A DNA stretch of 64,000 nt from Micrococcales bacterium (GCA_017306245.1 JAFKIY010000005.1:62001-126000); one strand, 5' to 3'; positions 19,439 to 29,393 are shown, numbered from the stretch's first letter. Program-made: numbers and translations. The notes: generated by a model not told the origin, from the letters alone.

Positions 19439-20407
19439 TCAAGAATAGCCGAAATCGTCGGCCGTCAGTGTCACGACGACCGCCTCCGGCGGGCAGGCAA
19501 ACCGCACCGGGGCGAAAATGGACGTTCCGATCCCCGCCGAAACCTCGAGGTAGGCCGCGTGGAAGGCGTGGTGCCACAGGTGCAGACCGCTCGCATACTT
19601 GCTCGGAAGGTCGCAGTTCGTCACGAGCGCGCCGATGCCGGGCACCTGCACCTGTCCGCCGTGGGTGTGCCCGGCAAAGATCACGTCGGCGCCGTGATTC
19701 ACGAAGGAATTGAGGACGCGCTGATAGGGGGCATGGGTGAGTGCGATGGTGATCGGTTGAGGTCCGGTGCGGTCATCCTGCCACCCGACGTTTTCCCGCA
19801 TCTCATCGATGGCGCCCGGCAACTGGTCCAGGCGATCCCAGTTGTTGTGGGCGTCATTCACGCCGATGAACTCAATGCGCGATCCGTTGATCGACATCGC
19901 GCGTGCCGTGTTGTTGAGGTCGAGCCAGCCGAGGGACTCGAAGAACTCCTCCAGTTTCGCGGTGTCGAGTCGAGGCGGGTTGAGTGTCTCGCTGCGCGCA
20001 TCGCGGAAATAGCTGAACGGATTCTTCGGCGTGGGCGAGAAGTAGTCATTCGACCCGTGGACGAAGACTCCCGCGACGCCGCGGAACGGCGCGAGAGCTC
20101 GTTCGAGACCCTCAAGCCCGCGTGGGTGTCCAAGGCTGTCGCCCGTCACTACGACGAGGTCCGGCTCATAGTCGGCGAGCGACGCCACCCAGTCCTGCTT
20201 CGCGGTCTGCCATGGCGCCATGTGCAGGTCGGAAAGGTGCAGAACGGTGATCGGCCTCGCGGCCGGATCGAGCACGGGGATGGTCTCCCTGCGTACCGTG
20301 AATCTGTTGCGCTCGACGAGCGCTCCCCACGCGAATGCGCCGAGGGCCGCGGTACCGAGCGTGGCCAGCGCCGCACCGGCTATCCGCGTGCCCCCCGGCG
20401 AACTCAT
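19439..20407 (-). CDS. membrane-anchored metallophosphoesterase
   Basis: A 322-aa calcineurin-like phosphoesterase. Residues 8-30 form an N-terminal membrane anchor (GAALATLGTAALGAFAWGAL). Metal-binding motifs follow in family order: VLHLSDLHMAPW (D-x-H), VVTGDSLGHPRGLEGL (GD), VHGSNDYF (in place of GNH-D/E) and IFAGHTHGGQVQVPGIGAL (GHTH). The layout is that of YkuE-like enzymes thought to act on envelope lipids or phosphoesters at the outer membrane face, but the substrate is not known. The ATG overlaps the stop of the upstream penicillin-binding protein gene by 4 nt, which ties it to cell-envelope work. Confidence 0.9.
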   Translation of the reverse strand: MSSPGGTRIAGAALATLGTAALGAFAWGALVERNRFTVRRETIPVLDPAARPITVLHLSDLHMAPWQTAKQDWVASLADYEPDLVVVTGDSLGHPRGLEGLERALAPFRGVAGVFVHGSNDYFSPTPKNPFSYFRDARSETLNPPRLDTAKLEEFFESLGWLDLNNTARAMSINGSRIEFIGVNDAHNNWDRLDQLPGAIDEMRENVGWQDDRTGPQPITIALTHAPYQRVLNSFVNHGADVIFAGHTHGGQVQVPGIGALVTNCDLPSKYASGLHLWHHAFHAAYLEVSAGIGTSIFAPVRFACPPEAVVVTLTADDFGYS

Positions 20408-22956
20408 GGAGTACAGCCGACCGGTGGAGATCCGTCCGCGGTGCTGCCGACCGTGAGGGTGACGGTGCCGTTCTTGGACGCTGCCGCCCCCGGCGCGGGA
20501 TCTGTGTCGGTGACTTTGCAGATCTTGGTCGGGTTGGCCACGAGGACCCACGCGAAGTTGATGTTTCCTGGCGCGAAGCCGAGAGCGACGAGGTCATTCT
20601 TGGCATCGGTCGGTGACTTGCCGACGAGGTCGTTGGGCATCTGGACGTAGAGAGAACCATCACTCGGGTACAGCCCCACGTCGAAGCCTCTCGATACTTT
20701 CGTGCCGACTTCCGGGGTCGTGCCGGCGGCAGTTCCCGTCGTGGCCGCAGACCGGATCGGGTTGCCGATCGTCACCGTGAAGCCAAGGCTCTCCAGGAGC
20801 GTCTTCGCCGCCTCCATGTCCATGCCGACCACCGAGGGGATGGGGACCGCGCTGCTGGACAGCATGCTCGACGGCGGGTTCGGGAATCCATCGCCGCCGT
20901 ACTGGTTCGTGAGAGCCTCGATGACAGGGCGGAAGATGCGGTGTCTGGCCGTCGCAGCGTTCCCGCCCGGCAGGTCGATGTTTCTCAACGACTGCTTGCC
21001 GACGATGTTGCCGACCCATACCGCGAGCGTGGACTTCGTGCTCGCTCCCAGAGTCCACGTCTGGTACGCGCTGTCTGTGGTTCCCGTCTTGCCGATCAAC
21101 GGGTGCCCGTTGTGCGGGTTCGACAGGACGCCGGTACCGCCCGTCATGACGCGCTGCATGGCGTACGCCGCCCCGGCGGCTACTTCGGGGGTGATGGCGC
21201 GGTGGCAGGATGTCGGCTGCCCTCCGAGGTCGGTGCCATCCGGCCCGACGATCTTGTCGACGGCAACGGCGCTGCAGAACATCCCGCCGCTCGCGATCGT
21301 TCCGACGGCCAGAGCCATCGTGAGCGGGGCGACCTCATTGGTTCCGAGGACGGAGGTGGGGTTGTACTGCAGTTCGGCACCGTCTGCACGGTGAACGCCC
21401 ATGGACTCGGCGACATCCCGGATCTGGCACAGGTCCAGCTGGTGGGCCATGGAAACGAACGCGACGTTGACGGATCCTGCGGTCGCTGTCAGCACACTCA
21501 TGGGGCCGTGTTCGCCCGCGTCGTTCTTGGGGTCCCACGGCCTCCCCAGCACCCAGGTTCCACCGTTGCACGCCGCAGGGAAACTCTTGAAGTCGTGCGG
21601 GGTCGCGTTCACGATGTCGCCGAGGCCCTTGCCGTTCATGAGCCAGTCGGTGAGCGTGAAAATCTTGTAGGTGGAGCCGGGCTGGAACCCGGAGGATCCG
21701 CCATAGTCACGGTCGGTGGCATAGTTGACCGCGGTCGTGGTCAAGGGATCGCCCAAGCCCGTGTCGTCAAAGTGTTTGTTCTGGGCCATGATGAGAATTC
21801 GCCCGGTTCCCACCTGGGTGGACACCGCCACCGATCCCAGTTCGAACCGGTTTTCGGTGGGAGGAGTCTGTGCCGCCAGCTGCGCCTGCGCGTTGTCCTG
21901 CTGTCCGAGGTCGAGCGTGGTGTACACGTTGTAGCCGCCGCGGTCCCAGTTCGCCTGACGCTCGTCTTTGGTCGCGCCGAGCATCGGGAAGTCCTTCACC
22001 GACTTGAGGATGTAGTCGCAGAAGGTTTTCGCATCCGCGGCGTTTGCGCACCCGTTCGTGGGGAAGCTGTAGTTGACGTAGTCGGCGATGGGGGTGTTGA
22101 CCGCCTCCGTGTATTGCCCCTCTGTGATCATTTTGAGGTCGCGCATGTTTTTGAGGATGGTGTCCCGGCGTTCCTTGTTTGCCGGGTATTTTTCTGGATC
22201 GTCGAGGTTGCGATCGTTGGGCAGTTGAACTATTGCGATGAGGCTTGCCGCTTCGGCGATCGTGACATCATCTGCCGTCGTGCCGAGGTATTCTTTCGCC
22301 GCCGACTGGATGCCGTACGTGTTGCCTCCGAACCCGGTGATGTTCAGGTAGGCGAGCATGATCTGATTCTTGGTGTATCTCTTTTCGAGTCCGATCGCGA
22401 GCTTCGCCTCTTTGAGCTTGCGGTCGAGACTCTGCTCCTGGGCGGCCGCCAGCGCCTTATTTCGTTCTTCCTCAGTCGGTAAGAGGAGCGCCTCCTGGAT
22501 GTTGATGTTCTTGACCAGTTGCATTGCTAGCGTCGACGCACCACTGCCGATTTCGTTGGTCGTGATGTTGCCGATGGCCGCTCGAATGATCGATTGGGCG
22601 TCGACGCCGCCGTGTTCATAGAACCGGCGGTCCTCACCGGCGACGAGCGCCTCCTTGATGAACGGGGAGACTTGATCCCAACTGACCTCTTCGCGGTTGT
22701 GCTTGTAAACCTCAGCGAAGGGTACGTATTTGCCGTCGCGCGTCGCCCACAGTACGTTCTTTTGGGAGAGCGTTCCGATCTCCATGTAGTCGGGGAGTGC
22801 CTCGAATACTCCGATCGACGCGTTGGCGGTCATGCTCGTCACGGCAAGAGCTGGCGTGACCATTGCGGTGATCAAAACGCCGGCGAGGGCACTCAGGCTG
22901 AGCAGTCCACCAATTGCGGAGAGCACGCCGAGAGGCTTCGTGTTTTGGCTGGGCAT
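20404..22956 (-). CDS. ponA: class A penicillin-binding protein with PASTA domains
   Basis: An 850-aa bifunctional peptidoglycan synthase. After one membrane helix (residues 9-39) comes the GT51 glycosyltransferase domain (VAGEDRRFYEHGGVDAQSII, then SGASTLAMQLVKN), then the transpeptidase with SxxK in GFQPGSTYKIFTL, SxN in AGSVNVAFVS and KTG in LIGKTGTTDSAYQ. The C terminus has two PASTA modules (PIPSVVGMDMEAAKTLLESL and MPNDLVGKSPTDAKNDLVAL), which bind uncrosslinked muropeptides. ATG 22956 is chosen because the longer frame would run into non-homologous sequence upstream. A TACTCT box on the minus strand (22969-22964) ends 7 nt before it, suggesting a nearly leaderless mRNA. It is divergent from the DUF4177 gene. 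Confidence 0.94.
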   Translation of the reverse strand: MPSQNTKPLGVLSAIGGLLSLSALAGVLITAMVTPALAVTSMTANASIGVFEALPDYMEIGTLSQKNVLWATRDGKYVPFAEVYKHNREEVSWDQVSPFIKEALVAGEDRRFYEHGGVDAQSIIRAAIGNITTNEIGSGASTLAMQLVKNINIQEALLLPTEEERNKALAAAQEQSLDRKLKEAKLAIGLEKRYTKNQIMLAYLNITGFGGNTYGIQSAAKEYLGTTADDVTIAEAASLIAIVQLPNDRNLDDPEKYPANKERRDTILKNMRDLKMITEGQYTEAVNTPIADYVNYSFPTNGCANAADAKTFCDYILKSVKDFPMLGATKDERQANWDRGGYNVYTTLDLGQQDNAQAQLAAQTPPTENRFELGSVAVSTQVGTGRILIMAQNKHFDDTGLGDPLTTTAVNYATDRDYGGSSGFQPGSTYKIFTLTDWLMNGKGLGDIVNATPHDFKSFPAACNGGTWVLGRPWDPKNDAGEHGPMSVLTATAGSVNVAFVSMAHQLDLCQIRDVAESMGVHRADGAELQYNPTSVLGTNEVAPLTMALAVGTIASGGMFCSAVAVDKIVGPDGTDLGGQPTSCHRAITPEVAAGAAYAMQRVMTGGTGVLSNPHNGHPLIGKTGTTDSAYQTWTLGASTKSTLAVWVGNIVGKQSLRNIDLPGGNAATARHRIFRPVIEALTNQYGGDGFPNPPSSMLSSSAVPIPSVVGMDMEAAKTLLESLGFTVTIGNPIRSAATTGTAAGTTPEVGTKVSRGFDVGLYPSDGSLYVQMPNDLVGKSPTDAKNDLVALGFAPGNINFAWVLVANPTKICKVTDTDPAPGAAASKNGTVTLTVGSTADGSPPVGCTP

Positions 22957-22995
22957 AGGATACAGAGTAACGGGTGAACGTCCCGGGAAACCTGA

Positions 22996-23184
22996 ATGGA
23001 TGCCGTGATGCCGCGCTGGGAATACCTGACAACCCCTCTCATTGTGCACAACACCGCCGCGATCCTCAACAATTGGGGCGAGCAGGGCTGGGAGCTCGTG
23101 CAGGTGGTGCAGGGGCCGGAGGGCGGCCTGGTCGCCTATCTCAAGCGTGAGGCGGCACAGCACGACGCGGAGGGGAATGCCTGA
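22996..23184 (+). CDS. DUF4177-family small protein
   Basis: A 62-aa protein with the DUF4177 pattern RWEYLTTPLIVHN.. followed by LNNWGEQGWELVQVVQG. The second stretch is the family hallmark. Function is unknown. ATG 22996 or ATG 23008 could start it, and the domain begins at residue 7. The stop overlaps the ATG of the RidA gene (TGATG), so the two are translationally coupled. This small gene is commonly found beside a RidA gene and a class A PBP in Actinobacteria. Confidence 0.8.
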   Translation: MDAVMPRWEYLTTPLIVHNTAAILNNWGEQGWELVQVVQGPEGGLVAYLKREAAQHDAEGNA

Positions 23185-23645
23185 TGTCTGCACTGGATGA
23201 TCGACTCGCCGAACTGGGGCTCGTTGTCCCCGAAGGCTCCAAGCCTGTCGCCGCCTACATTCCTGCGGTGGTGAGCGGCAACCTCGTGTACACGTCCGGC
23301 CAGTTGCCGATGGTGGACGGCGCGATGTCGAAGACCGGCAAGGTTGGGGCCGAGGTCACACCGGACGAAGCGAAGGCGCTCGCGCGAATCTCCGTGCTGA
23401 ACGGTCTCGCTGCCGCTCGTTCCGCGATCGGTTCGCTCGATCGGATCACCCGCGTGGTGAAGGTCGTCGGTTTCGTGGCCTCGGATCCGTCGTTCACGGG
23501 TCAGCCCGGCGTGATCAATGGCGCTTCAGAACTGCTGGGCGAAATTTTCGGCGAGTCGGGCCAGCACGCGCGCAGCGCCGTCGGTGTCGCAGTCCTCCCG
23601 CTGGATGCCCCCGTCGAGATCGAGTTCACCTTCGAATTCGCCTAA
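23184..23645 (+). CDS. RidA/YjgF/YER057c/UK114-family protein
   Basis: A 153-aa RidA-family member. Family features are PAVVSGNLVYTSGQLPMVDG, the VLNGLAAARSAIGSLDRITRVVKVVGFVAS block, and a C-terminal ARSAVGVAVLPLDAPVEIEFTFE that contains the conserved Arg (ARSAVG) used for carboxylate binding by imine deaminases. Canonical RidA hydrolyses reactive enamine/imine intermediates from PLP enzymes. This longer subgroup (about 150 aa) is less well characterised, so only the family is assigned. It ends the two-gene unit, with a likely terminator downstream. Confidence 0.88.
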   Translation: MSALDDRLAELGLVVPEGSKPVAAYIPAVVSGNLVYTSGQLPMVDGAMSKTGKVGAEVTPDEAKALARISVLNGLAAARSAIGSLDRITRVVKVVGFVASDPSFTGQPGVINGASELLGEIFGESGQHARSAVGVAVLPLDAPVEIEFTFEFA

Positions 23646-23715
23646 CCACTACGTCACCGCGGCAACGCTGAAGTAGCTGAGCTCGCGGAGAGCGGTTTCG
23701 CTTTCCGGGCGAGTT

Positions 23716-23738
23716 TTGAGGCGTCGAAGCCGCCTCAA
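23716..23738. terminator. hairpin between convergent ridA-like and acs genes
   Basis: TTGAGGCG (23716-23723) pairs with CGCCTCAA (23731-23738) around a 7-nt loop. A further outer pair GCTGAAGTA near 23667 and TACTTCAGC at the acs 3' end could fold the whole 130-nt gap. It is placed to stop transcription from both sides. Confidence 0.5.
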
Positions 23739-23783
23739 TGTTTGAGCTGAAAACCGACACCCCTTCTCGCAGGCGCCCAAGAA

Positions 23784-25766
23784 TTACTTCAGCTTGTCCG
23801 TAATCACTTGCATGACTTGCGTATCCGCAAGCGTGGTGGTGTCGCCGACCTCCCGCCCTTCCGCAACATCCCGAAGCAGCCGCCGCATGATCTTGCCCGA
23901 TCGGGTTTTGGGTAGTTCGGTGACGATGTAGATTTTCTTCGGACGCGCGATAGCGCCGATCTGTTCGGCGACGTGGACTTTGAGGATGGCTTCGGCTTCT
24001 TCGGCCGTCTGCGCCTCCGCCTGCTTCGCCCGGAGGATGACGAACGCGACGACGGCTTGTCCCGTCGTGTCATCCGTTGCACCGACGACGGCCGCTTCGG
24101 CGACGATCGGATGCGAGACGAGGGCGGATTCGATTTCCATGGTGGAGAGGCGGTGCCCGGAGACGTTCATGACGTCATCGACGCGGCCGAGCACCCACAA
24201 TTCGCCGTCGGCGTCGAGCCGCGCGCCGTCGCCGGCGAGGTACATGCGCCGGTTGGGGGAGCCTTCGAAGTCGAACTTCTCCCAGTACGTTTCGATGAAG
24301 CGTTCGGGGTCGCCCCAGATGCCGCGCAGCATGGACGGCCAGGGGGCCGTTGAGACGAGCAGTCCACCGTTGCCGTTGCCGACCCGTTTGCCGGTCTCGT
24401 CGAGCACGTCGACGGAGATCCCTGGGATGGGTACTTGCGTCGAGCCCGGTTTCGTTGAGGTGATTCCGGGAAGGGCGGAGACCATGATCGCACCGGTCTC
24501 GGTCTGCCACCACGTGTCGACGACGGGAGTTTTCCCGCCTCCGATGATGTCGCGGTACCAGATCCACGCTTCGGGGTTGATCGGTTCGCCGACCGATCCG
24601 AGCACCCGGAGCGAGCTGAGGTCGAACTTCTGCGGGTACTCCCGGCCAGTTTTCATGAACGCGCGGATCGCGGTCGGTGCGGTGTACAGAATTGTGACGC
24701 CGTATTTTTCGATGAGTTCCCACCAGCGCCCGGGGTGCGGGGTGTCCGGCGTGCCCTCGTACATGAGCTGGGTGGCACCGTTCGCGAGCGGACCGTACAC
24801 GACGTAACTGTGCCCGGTCACCCAGCCGACATCCGCGGTGCACCAGAACACGTCGGTTTCCGGGTGCAGGTCGAACACGTATTTGTGGGTGAACGCGCAC
24901 TGGGTGAGGTAACCGCCCGAGGTGTGCAGGATACCTTTGGGTTTCCCGGTCGTGCCGGAGGTGTACAGGATGTAGAGCGGGTTTTCCGCTTCGAACGGTT
25001 TCGCTTCGTGGTTCTCGGAGGCGCCGGCGACGACGTCGTGCCACCACAGGTCGCGCCCGTCGACCCATTCGACGTCGTTGTCCCCGCGCTTGACGACGAG
25101 CACGTGTTCGACGGTTGTTGCGGGGTGGCTCGCATCGTTGGCGACGGCGGCGTCGACCGCATCCTTGAGCGGGAACACTTTGCCTTTCCGCCATCCGCCG
25201 TCTGCCGTGATCACGAGTTTCGCCTGCGCGTCTTCGATCCGGGAACGCAGGGACTCCGCGCTGAAGCCGCCGAAGACGACGGAGTGCACCGCCCCGATGC
25301 GCGCGCACGCGAGCATGGCGACCGCCGCCTCGGGGATCATCGGCAGGTAGATGGCGACGCGATCGCCGTGTCGGATGCCGAGGGCCTCGAGCGCGTTCGC
25401 CGCCTTCTTGACTTCCTCGGTGAGCTGGGCGTAGGTGATCGTGCGGGTGTCGCCCGGCTCGCCTTCCCAGTGGATCGCGACGCGGTCGCCGTTGCCGGCG
25501 ATCACGTGGCGGTCGAGACAGTTGTAGGCGACGTTGAGCGTTCCGTCGGCGAACCAGCGGGCGAACGGCGGGTTGTTCCAGTCGAGGGTCTGCGTGAACG
25601 GCGTGTGCCAGTGGAGGAGTTCCCGCGCCTGATCCGCCCAGAATGCGAGCCGGTCCTCGGCCGCACGCTCGTACAGGTCGGGGCTCGCGATCGAGTTCGC
25701 GGTGAAGTCCGCCGACGGCGGGAATCGCCGGTCTTCCTGAAGCAGGCTGTCGATTTTCTCGCTCAT
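23784..25766 (-). CDS. acs: acetyl-CoA synthetase (AMP-forming)
   Basis: A 660-aa adenylate-forming enzyme that activates acetate to acetyl-CoA through acetyl-AMP. The phosphate-binding loop [18 protein letters not shown] and the [12 protein letters not shown] motif are present, as is the C-terminal [16 protein letters not shown], whose Lys (in SGKIMRR) is the catalytic residue controlled by acetylation in this family. The C-terminal hinge [24 protein letters not shown] is normal. Length is typical. ATG 25766 follows GGGAGAACC. Together with pta-ackA the cell has both high- and low-affinity acetate routes. Confidence 0.97.
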   Translation of the reverse strand: MSEKIDSLLQEDRRFPPSADFTANSIASPDLYERAAEDRLAFWADQARELLHWHTPFTQTLDWNNPPFARWFADGTLNVAYNCLDRHVIAGNGDRVAIHWEGEPGDTRTITYAQLTEEVKKAANALEALGIRHGDRVAIYLPMIPEAAVAMLACARIGAVHSVVFGGFSAESLRSRIEDAQAKLVITADGGWRKGKVFPLKDAVDAAVANDASHPATTVEHVLVVKRGDNDVEWVDGRDLWWHDVVAGASENHEAKPFEAENPLYILYTSGTTGKPKGILHTSGGYLTQCAFTHKYVFDLHPETDVFWCTADVGWVTGHSYVVYGPLANGATQLMYEGTPDTPHPGRWWELIEKYGVTILYTAPTAIRAFMKTGREYPQKFDLSSLRVLGSVGEPINPEAWIWYRDIIGGGKTPVVDTWWQTETGAIMVSALPGITSTKPGSTQVPIPGISVDVLDETGKRVGNGNGGLLVSTAPWPSMLRGIWGDPERFIETYWEKFDFEGSPNRRMYLAGDGARLDADGELWVLGRVDDVMNVSGHRLSTMEIESALVSHPIVAEAAVVGATDDTTGQAVVAFVILRAKQAEAQTAEEAEAILKVHVAEQIGAIARPKKIYIVTELPKTRSGKIMRRLLRDVAEGREVGDTTTLADTQVMQVITDKLK

Positions 25767-25879
25767 GGTTCTCCCGGGTGCGTCTTTGCAGTGTGCGGCC
25801 CGCGCGGCCGTACAGAATCCGACATTACCCCGTTCAGAAAGTCACCACCCAAATGAGGGTCTCCTGGGCTAGACTAACG

Positions 25880-25985
25880 ATTGCCAGACGAGAGTTTGGC
25901 CTGCAGCGAGCACAATGATTCCCCCCAATCAGTTCGTTGCCGTGGCGGCGCCCGTTCCCCCCAATGGGCGCCGCCCCTCTCGTTA
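25880..25985 (+). ncRNA. 6C RNA
   Basis: Two successive hairpins with runs of six C in their loops define this conserved actinobacterial small RNA. Hairpin 1 is TGATT-CCCCCC-AATCA near 25917-25932. Hairpin 2 has a perfect 10-bp stem, GGCGGCGCCC (25944-25953) with GGGCGCCGCC (25966-25975), around GTTCCCCCCAAT, and is followed by CCTCTCGTT. A TAGACT -10 box at 25870-25875 predicts a transcript start near 25882. The mycobacterial homologue (B11) is a post-transcriptional regulator. In mycobacteria it also lies between acs and the Tad gene cluster, as here. Confidence 0.85.
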
Positions 25986-26042
25986 ACGCACTCGCTTTCC
26001 CCGGCGTTGCCGTCGGCCGCCTTCAGGGCGCAAGATGGGCGG

Positions 26043-27236
26043 ATGACGTCCGAGAACCATCCGCAGGTCGTGCCGCCCGAGTCCCTCCGCCGCAGCGCCG
26101 ACTGGTACGAACTGTTCTTCGATCTGGTGTTCGTCGCGGTCATCGCGGTCGCGGTGGGGCTCATCGAGGTCGACCCGACGATCGGCGCTGTCGGCGTCTT
26201 CGTGGGGTTGCTGTTTCCGTTGTGGTGGGCATGGGTGAATCTCATGGTCACGAACAACCTGTTCGGCAGGCGTTTCCCGCTGGTGGGGGTGCTCGTGGTT
26301 TCGGCGATGCCGGGTCCGGCGGCGATGGCCATTGCCATCGCGGGAGGGATCGACCATCTTGCCTGGTTGTATGCCCTCGGCGCGGTGTGGATTCGACTCC
26401 TGCTCCTGGTCATGTGGCTCGTGCCGAGGAAGAAGGCGGCGAGCACGATTTCGCCGTGGCGCACCGTCGCCTACAACCTCGTGACGGCGGCCCTCTGGTT
26501 GGTGTCGATCCTGATTCCCGCGCCTTACAACTACGTGCTGTGGGCGGTCGCGGTGGCGGGGGAAATGGGGCTGCTCGCGCTGCGGTCGCGTTTTTCCGCC
26601 GAAGTCTATGACCGGGCATCGATCTCCCACTCGCTGGAGCGCATCGGCCTGTTCATCGTGATCGTGATCGGCGAGGCCGTGTATCTTTCCGTGACTGGTC
26701 TCGCGACGCATCCGACTCTCCCGGGCGGCGCGGCGGCGCTGTTCGGTTTCGTGGTGTGCGCGATTCTCGCGCGGGCGTTCTTCCGGTGGGGCATCCCGAG
26801 CGCCGAGCTCGGACTTGAGGAGGCGCAGCGCTCGAAGTCGTATGGTGCCCTGCGCGACGTCGTCATGTACCTGCCGTTTCTGCTCATCGTCGGCCTGACC
26901 TTCGTGGCGACGTCCATCGGGATTTCGGTGGAGCGCGCCGCGGAGCCGCTGCCGTTTGCGGTCCGCGTGCTGCTGGCGGCGGGAGTTGGCATCCTCTACC
27001 TGACGAACGCGGCGATCGGGCTGCGGCTCGGGCGGCCGGTTTCGCGCATCGCCACCCTGCTCCTCCCCGGAATTGTGCTGCCCGCGATCGCGAGCATTGC
27101 GAGCGGTGTTCTCGCGGCGTGGGCGACGATGCTGCTCGTGGCGGTGTCGCTGGTCGCGTTGGATCTCGTGAGCCTGTGGCTTGGTCGGACCGCCCCGGCC
27201 TCCCGTGCCGCGACTTCTCCCGCACAGGCAGCGTGA
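26043..27236 (+). CDS. ltrA: low temperature requirement protein A (LtrA) family membrane protein
   Basis: A 397-aa polytopic membrane protein with about ten hydrophobic helices. The family hallmark at the N terminus is RRSADWYELFFDLVFVAVIAVA (charged helix start WYELFFDLVFV, residues about 18-28). The central SHSLERIGLFIVIVIGEAVY (ER..LF.II.LGE motif) is also diagnostic. LtrA was named from a Listeria mutant unable to grow in the cold. The biochemical function is unknown. ATG 26043 places the hallmark 18 residues from the start. It follows the 6C RNA closely and might be partly read from its promoter. Confidence 0.88.
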   Translation: MTSENHPQVVPPESLRRSADWYELFFDLVFVAVIAVAVGLIEVDPTIGAVGVFVGLLFPLWWAWVNLMVTNNLFGRRFPLVGVLVVSAMPGPAAMAIAIAGGIDHLAWLYALGAVWIRLLLLVMWLVPRKKAASTISPWRTVAYNLVTAALWLVSILIPAPYNYVLWAVAVAGEMGLLALRSRFSAEVYDRASISHSLERIGLFIVIVIGEAVYLSVTGLATHPTLPGGAAALFGFVVCAILARAFFRWGIPSAELGLEEAQRSKSYGALRDVVMYLPFLLIVGLTFVATSIGISVERAAEPLPFAVRVLLAAGVGILYLTNAAIGLRLGRPVSRIATLLLPGIVLPAIASIASGVLAAWATMLLVAVSLVALDLVSLWLGRTAPASRAATSPAQAA

Positions 27237-27292
27237 GGATCATCCGTCCCCTCTATTAATGGTAGGAACGCGCGCGGCGAGGCTCTCGGCCA

Positions 27293-27298
27293 TACCGT
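27293..27298 (+). promoter_or_regulatory. -10 box for leaderless Tad-cluster transcript
   Basis: TACCGT ends 6 nt before the ATG at 27305. Confidence 0.5.
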
Positions 27299-27304
27299 TG
27301 GCGG

Positions 27305-28399
27305 ATGTCCGCCTCAGCACAGGAAAGATTCGTGGCCGTGCGGCCCGTCGCGGCAGGCGACTGGGGCCCCTCCCGCGTCGACCTTGCAGGTGCGCCGGCC
27401 CCGGTCGGCAGAAACCTCCCCGAGTTCGGGGAGCTGGCGCCTCTCCTCGCGGATGCCGCCGTCACGGATGTGTTCGTCAACGGGTCGGGGACGATCTGGG
27501 TGGATCGCGGCGCAGGCTCGGAACGTGAAGACCTGGCCCCGCTCGCCGAGGAGCAGGTCCGCGGCCTCGCGGTTCGCCTGATCGCACTGGGCGGCCGGCA
27601 CATCGACGAGTCCGCGCCGTGCATCGACGTCCGCCTGCACGACGGCATCCGCGTGCACGCGGTGCTCCCGCCGATCTCGCCGCACGGAACCCTGCTGTCC
27701 ATCCGGCTGCCTCGAGTGCGGCGGCTCAGCCTCGAAGACCTTGCGTCCGGCGGATTCTTCGACACCGTGCCGGTGGAGCGAGTCCTTGCTCTCATCGCGT
27801 CGCGGAAGAACATCCTTGTGACGGGCGCCGCGGGATCGGGAAAGACCACGCTCCTGTCTGCGCTCCTCGCGGCGGCACCGCCCACCGACCGGATCGTCGC
27901 CATAGAGGATGTGGCGGAACTCCAGGTGGATCATCCGCACTTCGTCTCACTTGAGGCGCGCCAACCGAATCTTGAGGGGGCGGGGGAGGTGGGACTTGCA
28001 CGGCTTGTGCGCGAGGCGCTCCGGATGCGCCCGGACCGTCTGGTACTGGGCGAGTGCCGCGGCGCCGAAGTGCGGGAGCTGCTTTCGGCGCTCAATACCG
28101 GTCACGACGGCGGGGCCGGGACCCTGCACGCGAACTCCCTGGAAGATGTGCCGGCCAGGCTGGAAGCGCTCGGCGCCCTCGCCGGGCTCGGCGTGGGCGC
28201 GATCGCCAGGCAGGCGGTGAGCGCGATCGACGCCGTGCTCCATGTGGAGCGAGCGGCCGGGGTGCGGAGAATCGCCCAAATCGGCCTCCTCACAGTCGAT
28301 GGCAACGGCCGCCTGACAGCGACGAGCGACACAGCCGCCGGCGAAGTGCACGGCACTGCGCCAGGCACGGTCCCCGCCGCGGCACCCGGCGATGGCTAG
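27305..28399 (+). CDS. tadA: Tad/Flp pilus assembly ATPase (CpaF/TadA family)
   Basis: A 364-aa secretion ATPase of the type II/IV GspE superfamily, TadA/CpaF branch. It powers assembly of Flp-type pili at the cytoplasmic membrane. The N-terminal domain contains DVFVNGSGTIWVDRGAG. Walker A is NILVTGAAGSGKTTLLSAL (about residues 170-188), the Asp box is AIEDVAELQV, Walker B is RPDRLVLGECRGAEVRELL and the His box GHDGGAGTLHANS. Its length matches the short actinobacterial form. It overlaps the next gene by 8 nt and heads a five-gene cluster whose order resembles the Rv3659c-Rv3654c region of M. tuberculosis. Confidence 0.93.
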   Translation: MSASAQERFVAVRPVAAGDWGPSRVDLAGAPAPVGRNLPEFGELAPLLADAAVTDVFVNGSGTIWVDRGAGSEREDLAPLAEEQVRGLAVRLIALGGRHIDESAPCIDVRLHDGIRVHAVLPPISPHGTLLSIRLPRVRRLSLEDLASGGFFDTVPVERVLALIASRKNILVTGAAGSGKTTLLSALLAAAPPTDRIVAIEDVAELQVDHPHFVSLEARQPNLEGAGEVGLARLVREALRMRPDRLVLGECRGAEVRELLSALNTGHDGGAGTLHANSLEDVPARLEALGALAGLGVGAIARQAVSAIDAVLHVERAAGVRRIAQIGLLTVDGNGRLTATSDTAAGEVHGTAPGTVPAAAPGDG

Positions 28400-29393
28400 G
28401 GCGCCAGACGGCTGGGCGGGGCTCGATCAGGTGTCCGCGGTGGTCGAGAGGTTGGCGGTTCTCCTCGCGGCGGGCATCGCGCCGAACGCGGCCTGGGGCT
28501 ACCTCGCCGAACCTGACTCCGAAACCGAGGCTCCGCCCGGCTCGGCCGCCCGAATCGTGTATGCCGTCTCGCGTGCAGGGGCGGGCCATTCGATCGGGGA
28601 GGCGATTGTTGACGCGGCCCGGGCGAACTCCTCGGTTCAGAGTGAGTCGGCGCACCGGGCTGCTCGGCGCGGCCGGCCGGGGACGCCCTCTGACCTGTCG
28701 GCGTGGAGCGGGCTCGCCGCAGCGTGGATTGTCGCGACGGAATCCGGTGCGCCGCTTGCGCAATCCCTGATCGACTTCGCCTCATCACTGAGGTCGCTCG
28801 CGCAGGCGCGGCGGGATGCCTCGGTCGCTCTCTCCGGTCCCGCCGCAACGGCGAAACTCGTTCTCGCGCTGCCCGCGGTCGGAGTGCTGTTCGGCATGGC
28901 ACTCGGGTTCGACACGCTCGGAACCCTCTTCACCACCATCCCGGGGCTCCTGTGCCTGGTCGCCGGCGGGGTGCTCCTTGTGGCAGGGCGCAGCTGGAAT
29001 CGGAGGTTGGTTGCCGGATCGCAACCGACGGATCTCACACCGGGGCTCGTGCTGGACCTGTTCGCGATCGCGGTGTCCGGCGGAGCGTCCCTTGACCGGG
29101 CCGCAATCGCGGTGTCCCGGGCCGCGGAACGTTGCGGAATTGGCGACACTCCCGATCGCATCGAACCAGTCCTCGCCCTCGCCCGCCGCGCTGGGATTCC
29201 GGCAGGCGCCCTTCTGAGGAGCGAAGCGGACCGGGTGCGACGCGACGCCACGAGCGATGCCAATCGGCGTGCGTCGCGGCTCGCCGTCACTCTCATGATG
29301 CCGCTCGGACTGTGCGTGCTTCCGGCTTTCATGCTCCTGGGCGTCGCACCCCTCATGATCGCCATCCTCTCGTCAACAGTCGGCGCACTCTGA
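28392..29393 (+). CDS. tadB: Tad pilus inner-membrane platform protein (T2SSF domain)
   Basis: A 333-aa membrane protein with a type II secretion system F domain: an amphipathic start (VSAVVERLAVLLAAGIAPNAAW), a cytoplasmic helical stretch, two central hydrophobic helices (LVLALPAVGVLFGMALGF and TTIPGLLCLVAGGVLLVA), a second F-like repeat (GLVLDLFAIAVSGGASLDRAA) and a last membrane helix (LMMPLGLCVLPAFMLLGVAPL). Only one such gene is present where many Tad systems have TadB and TadC. It seems to combine both halves. The ATG lies 8 nt inside tadA. Confidence 0.85.
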   Translation: MARAPDGWAGLDQVSAVVERLAVLLAAGIAPNAAWGYLAEPDSETEAPPGSAARIVYAVSRAGAGHSIGEAIVDAARANSSVQSESAHRAARRGRPGTPSDLSAWSGLAAAWIVATESGAPLAQSLIDFASSLRSLAQARRDASVALSGPAATAKLVLALPAVGVLFGMALGFDTLGTLFTTIPGLLCLVAGGVLLVAGRSWNRRLVAGSQPTDLTPGLVLDLFAIAVSGGASLDRAAIAVSRAAERCGIGDTPDRIEPVLALARRAGIPAGALLRSEADRVRRDATSDANRRASRLAVTLMMPLGLCVLPAFMLLGVAPLMIAILSSTVGAL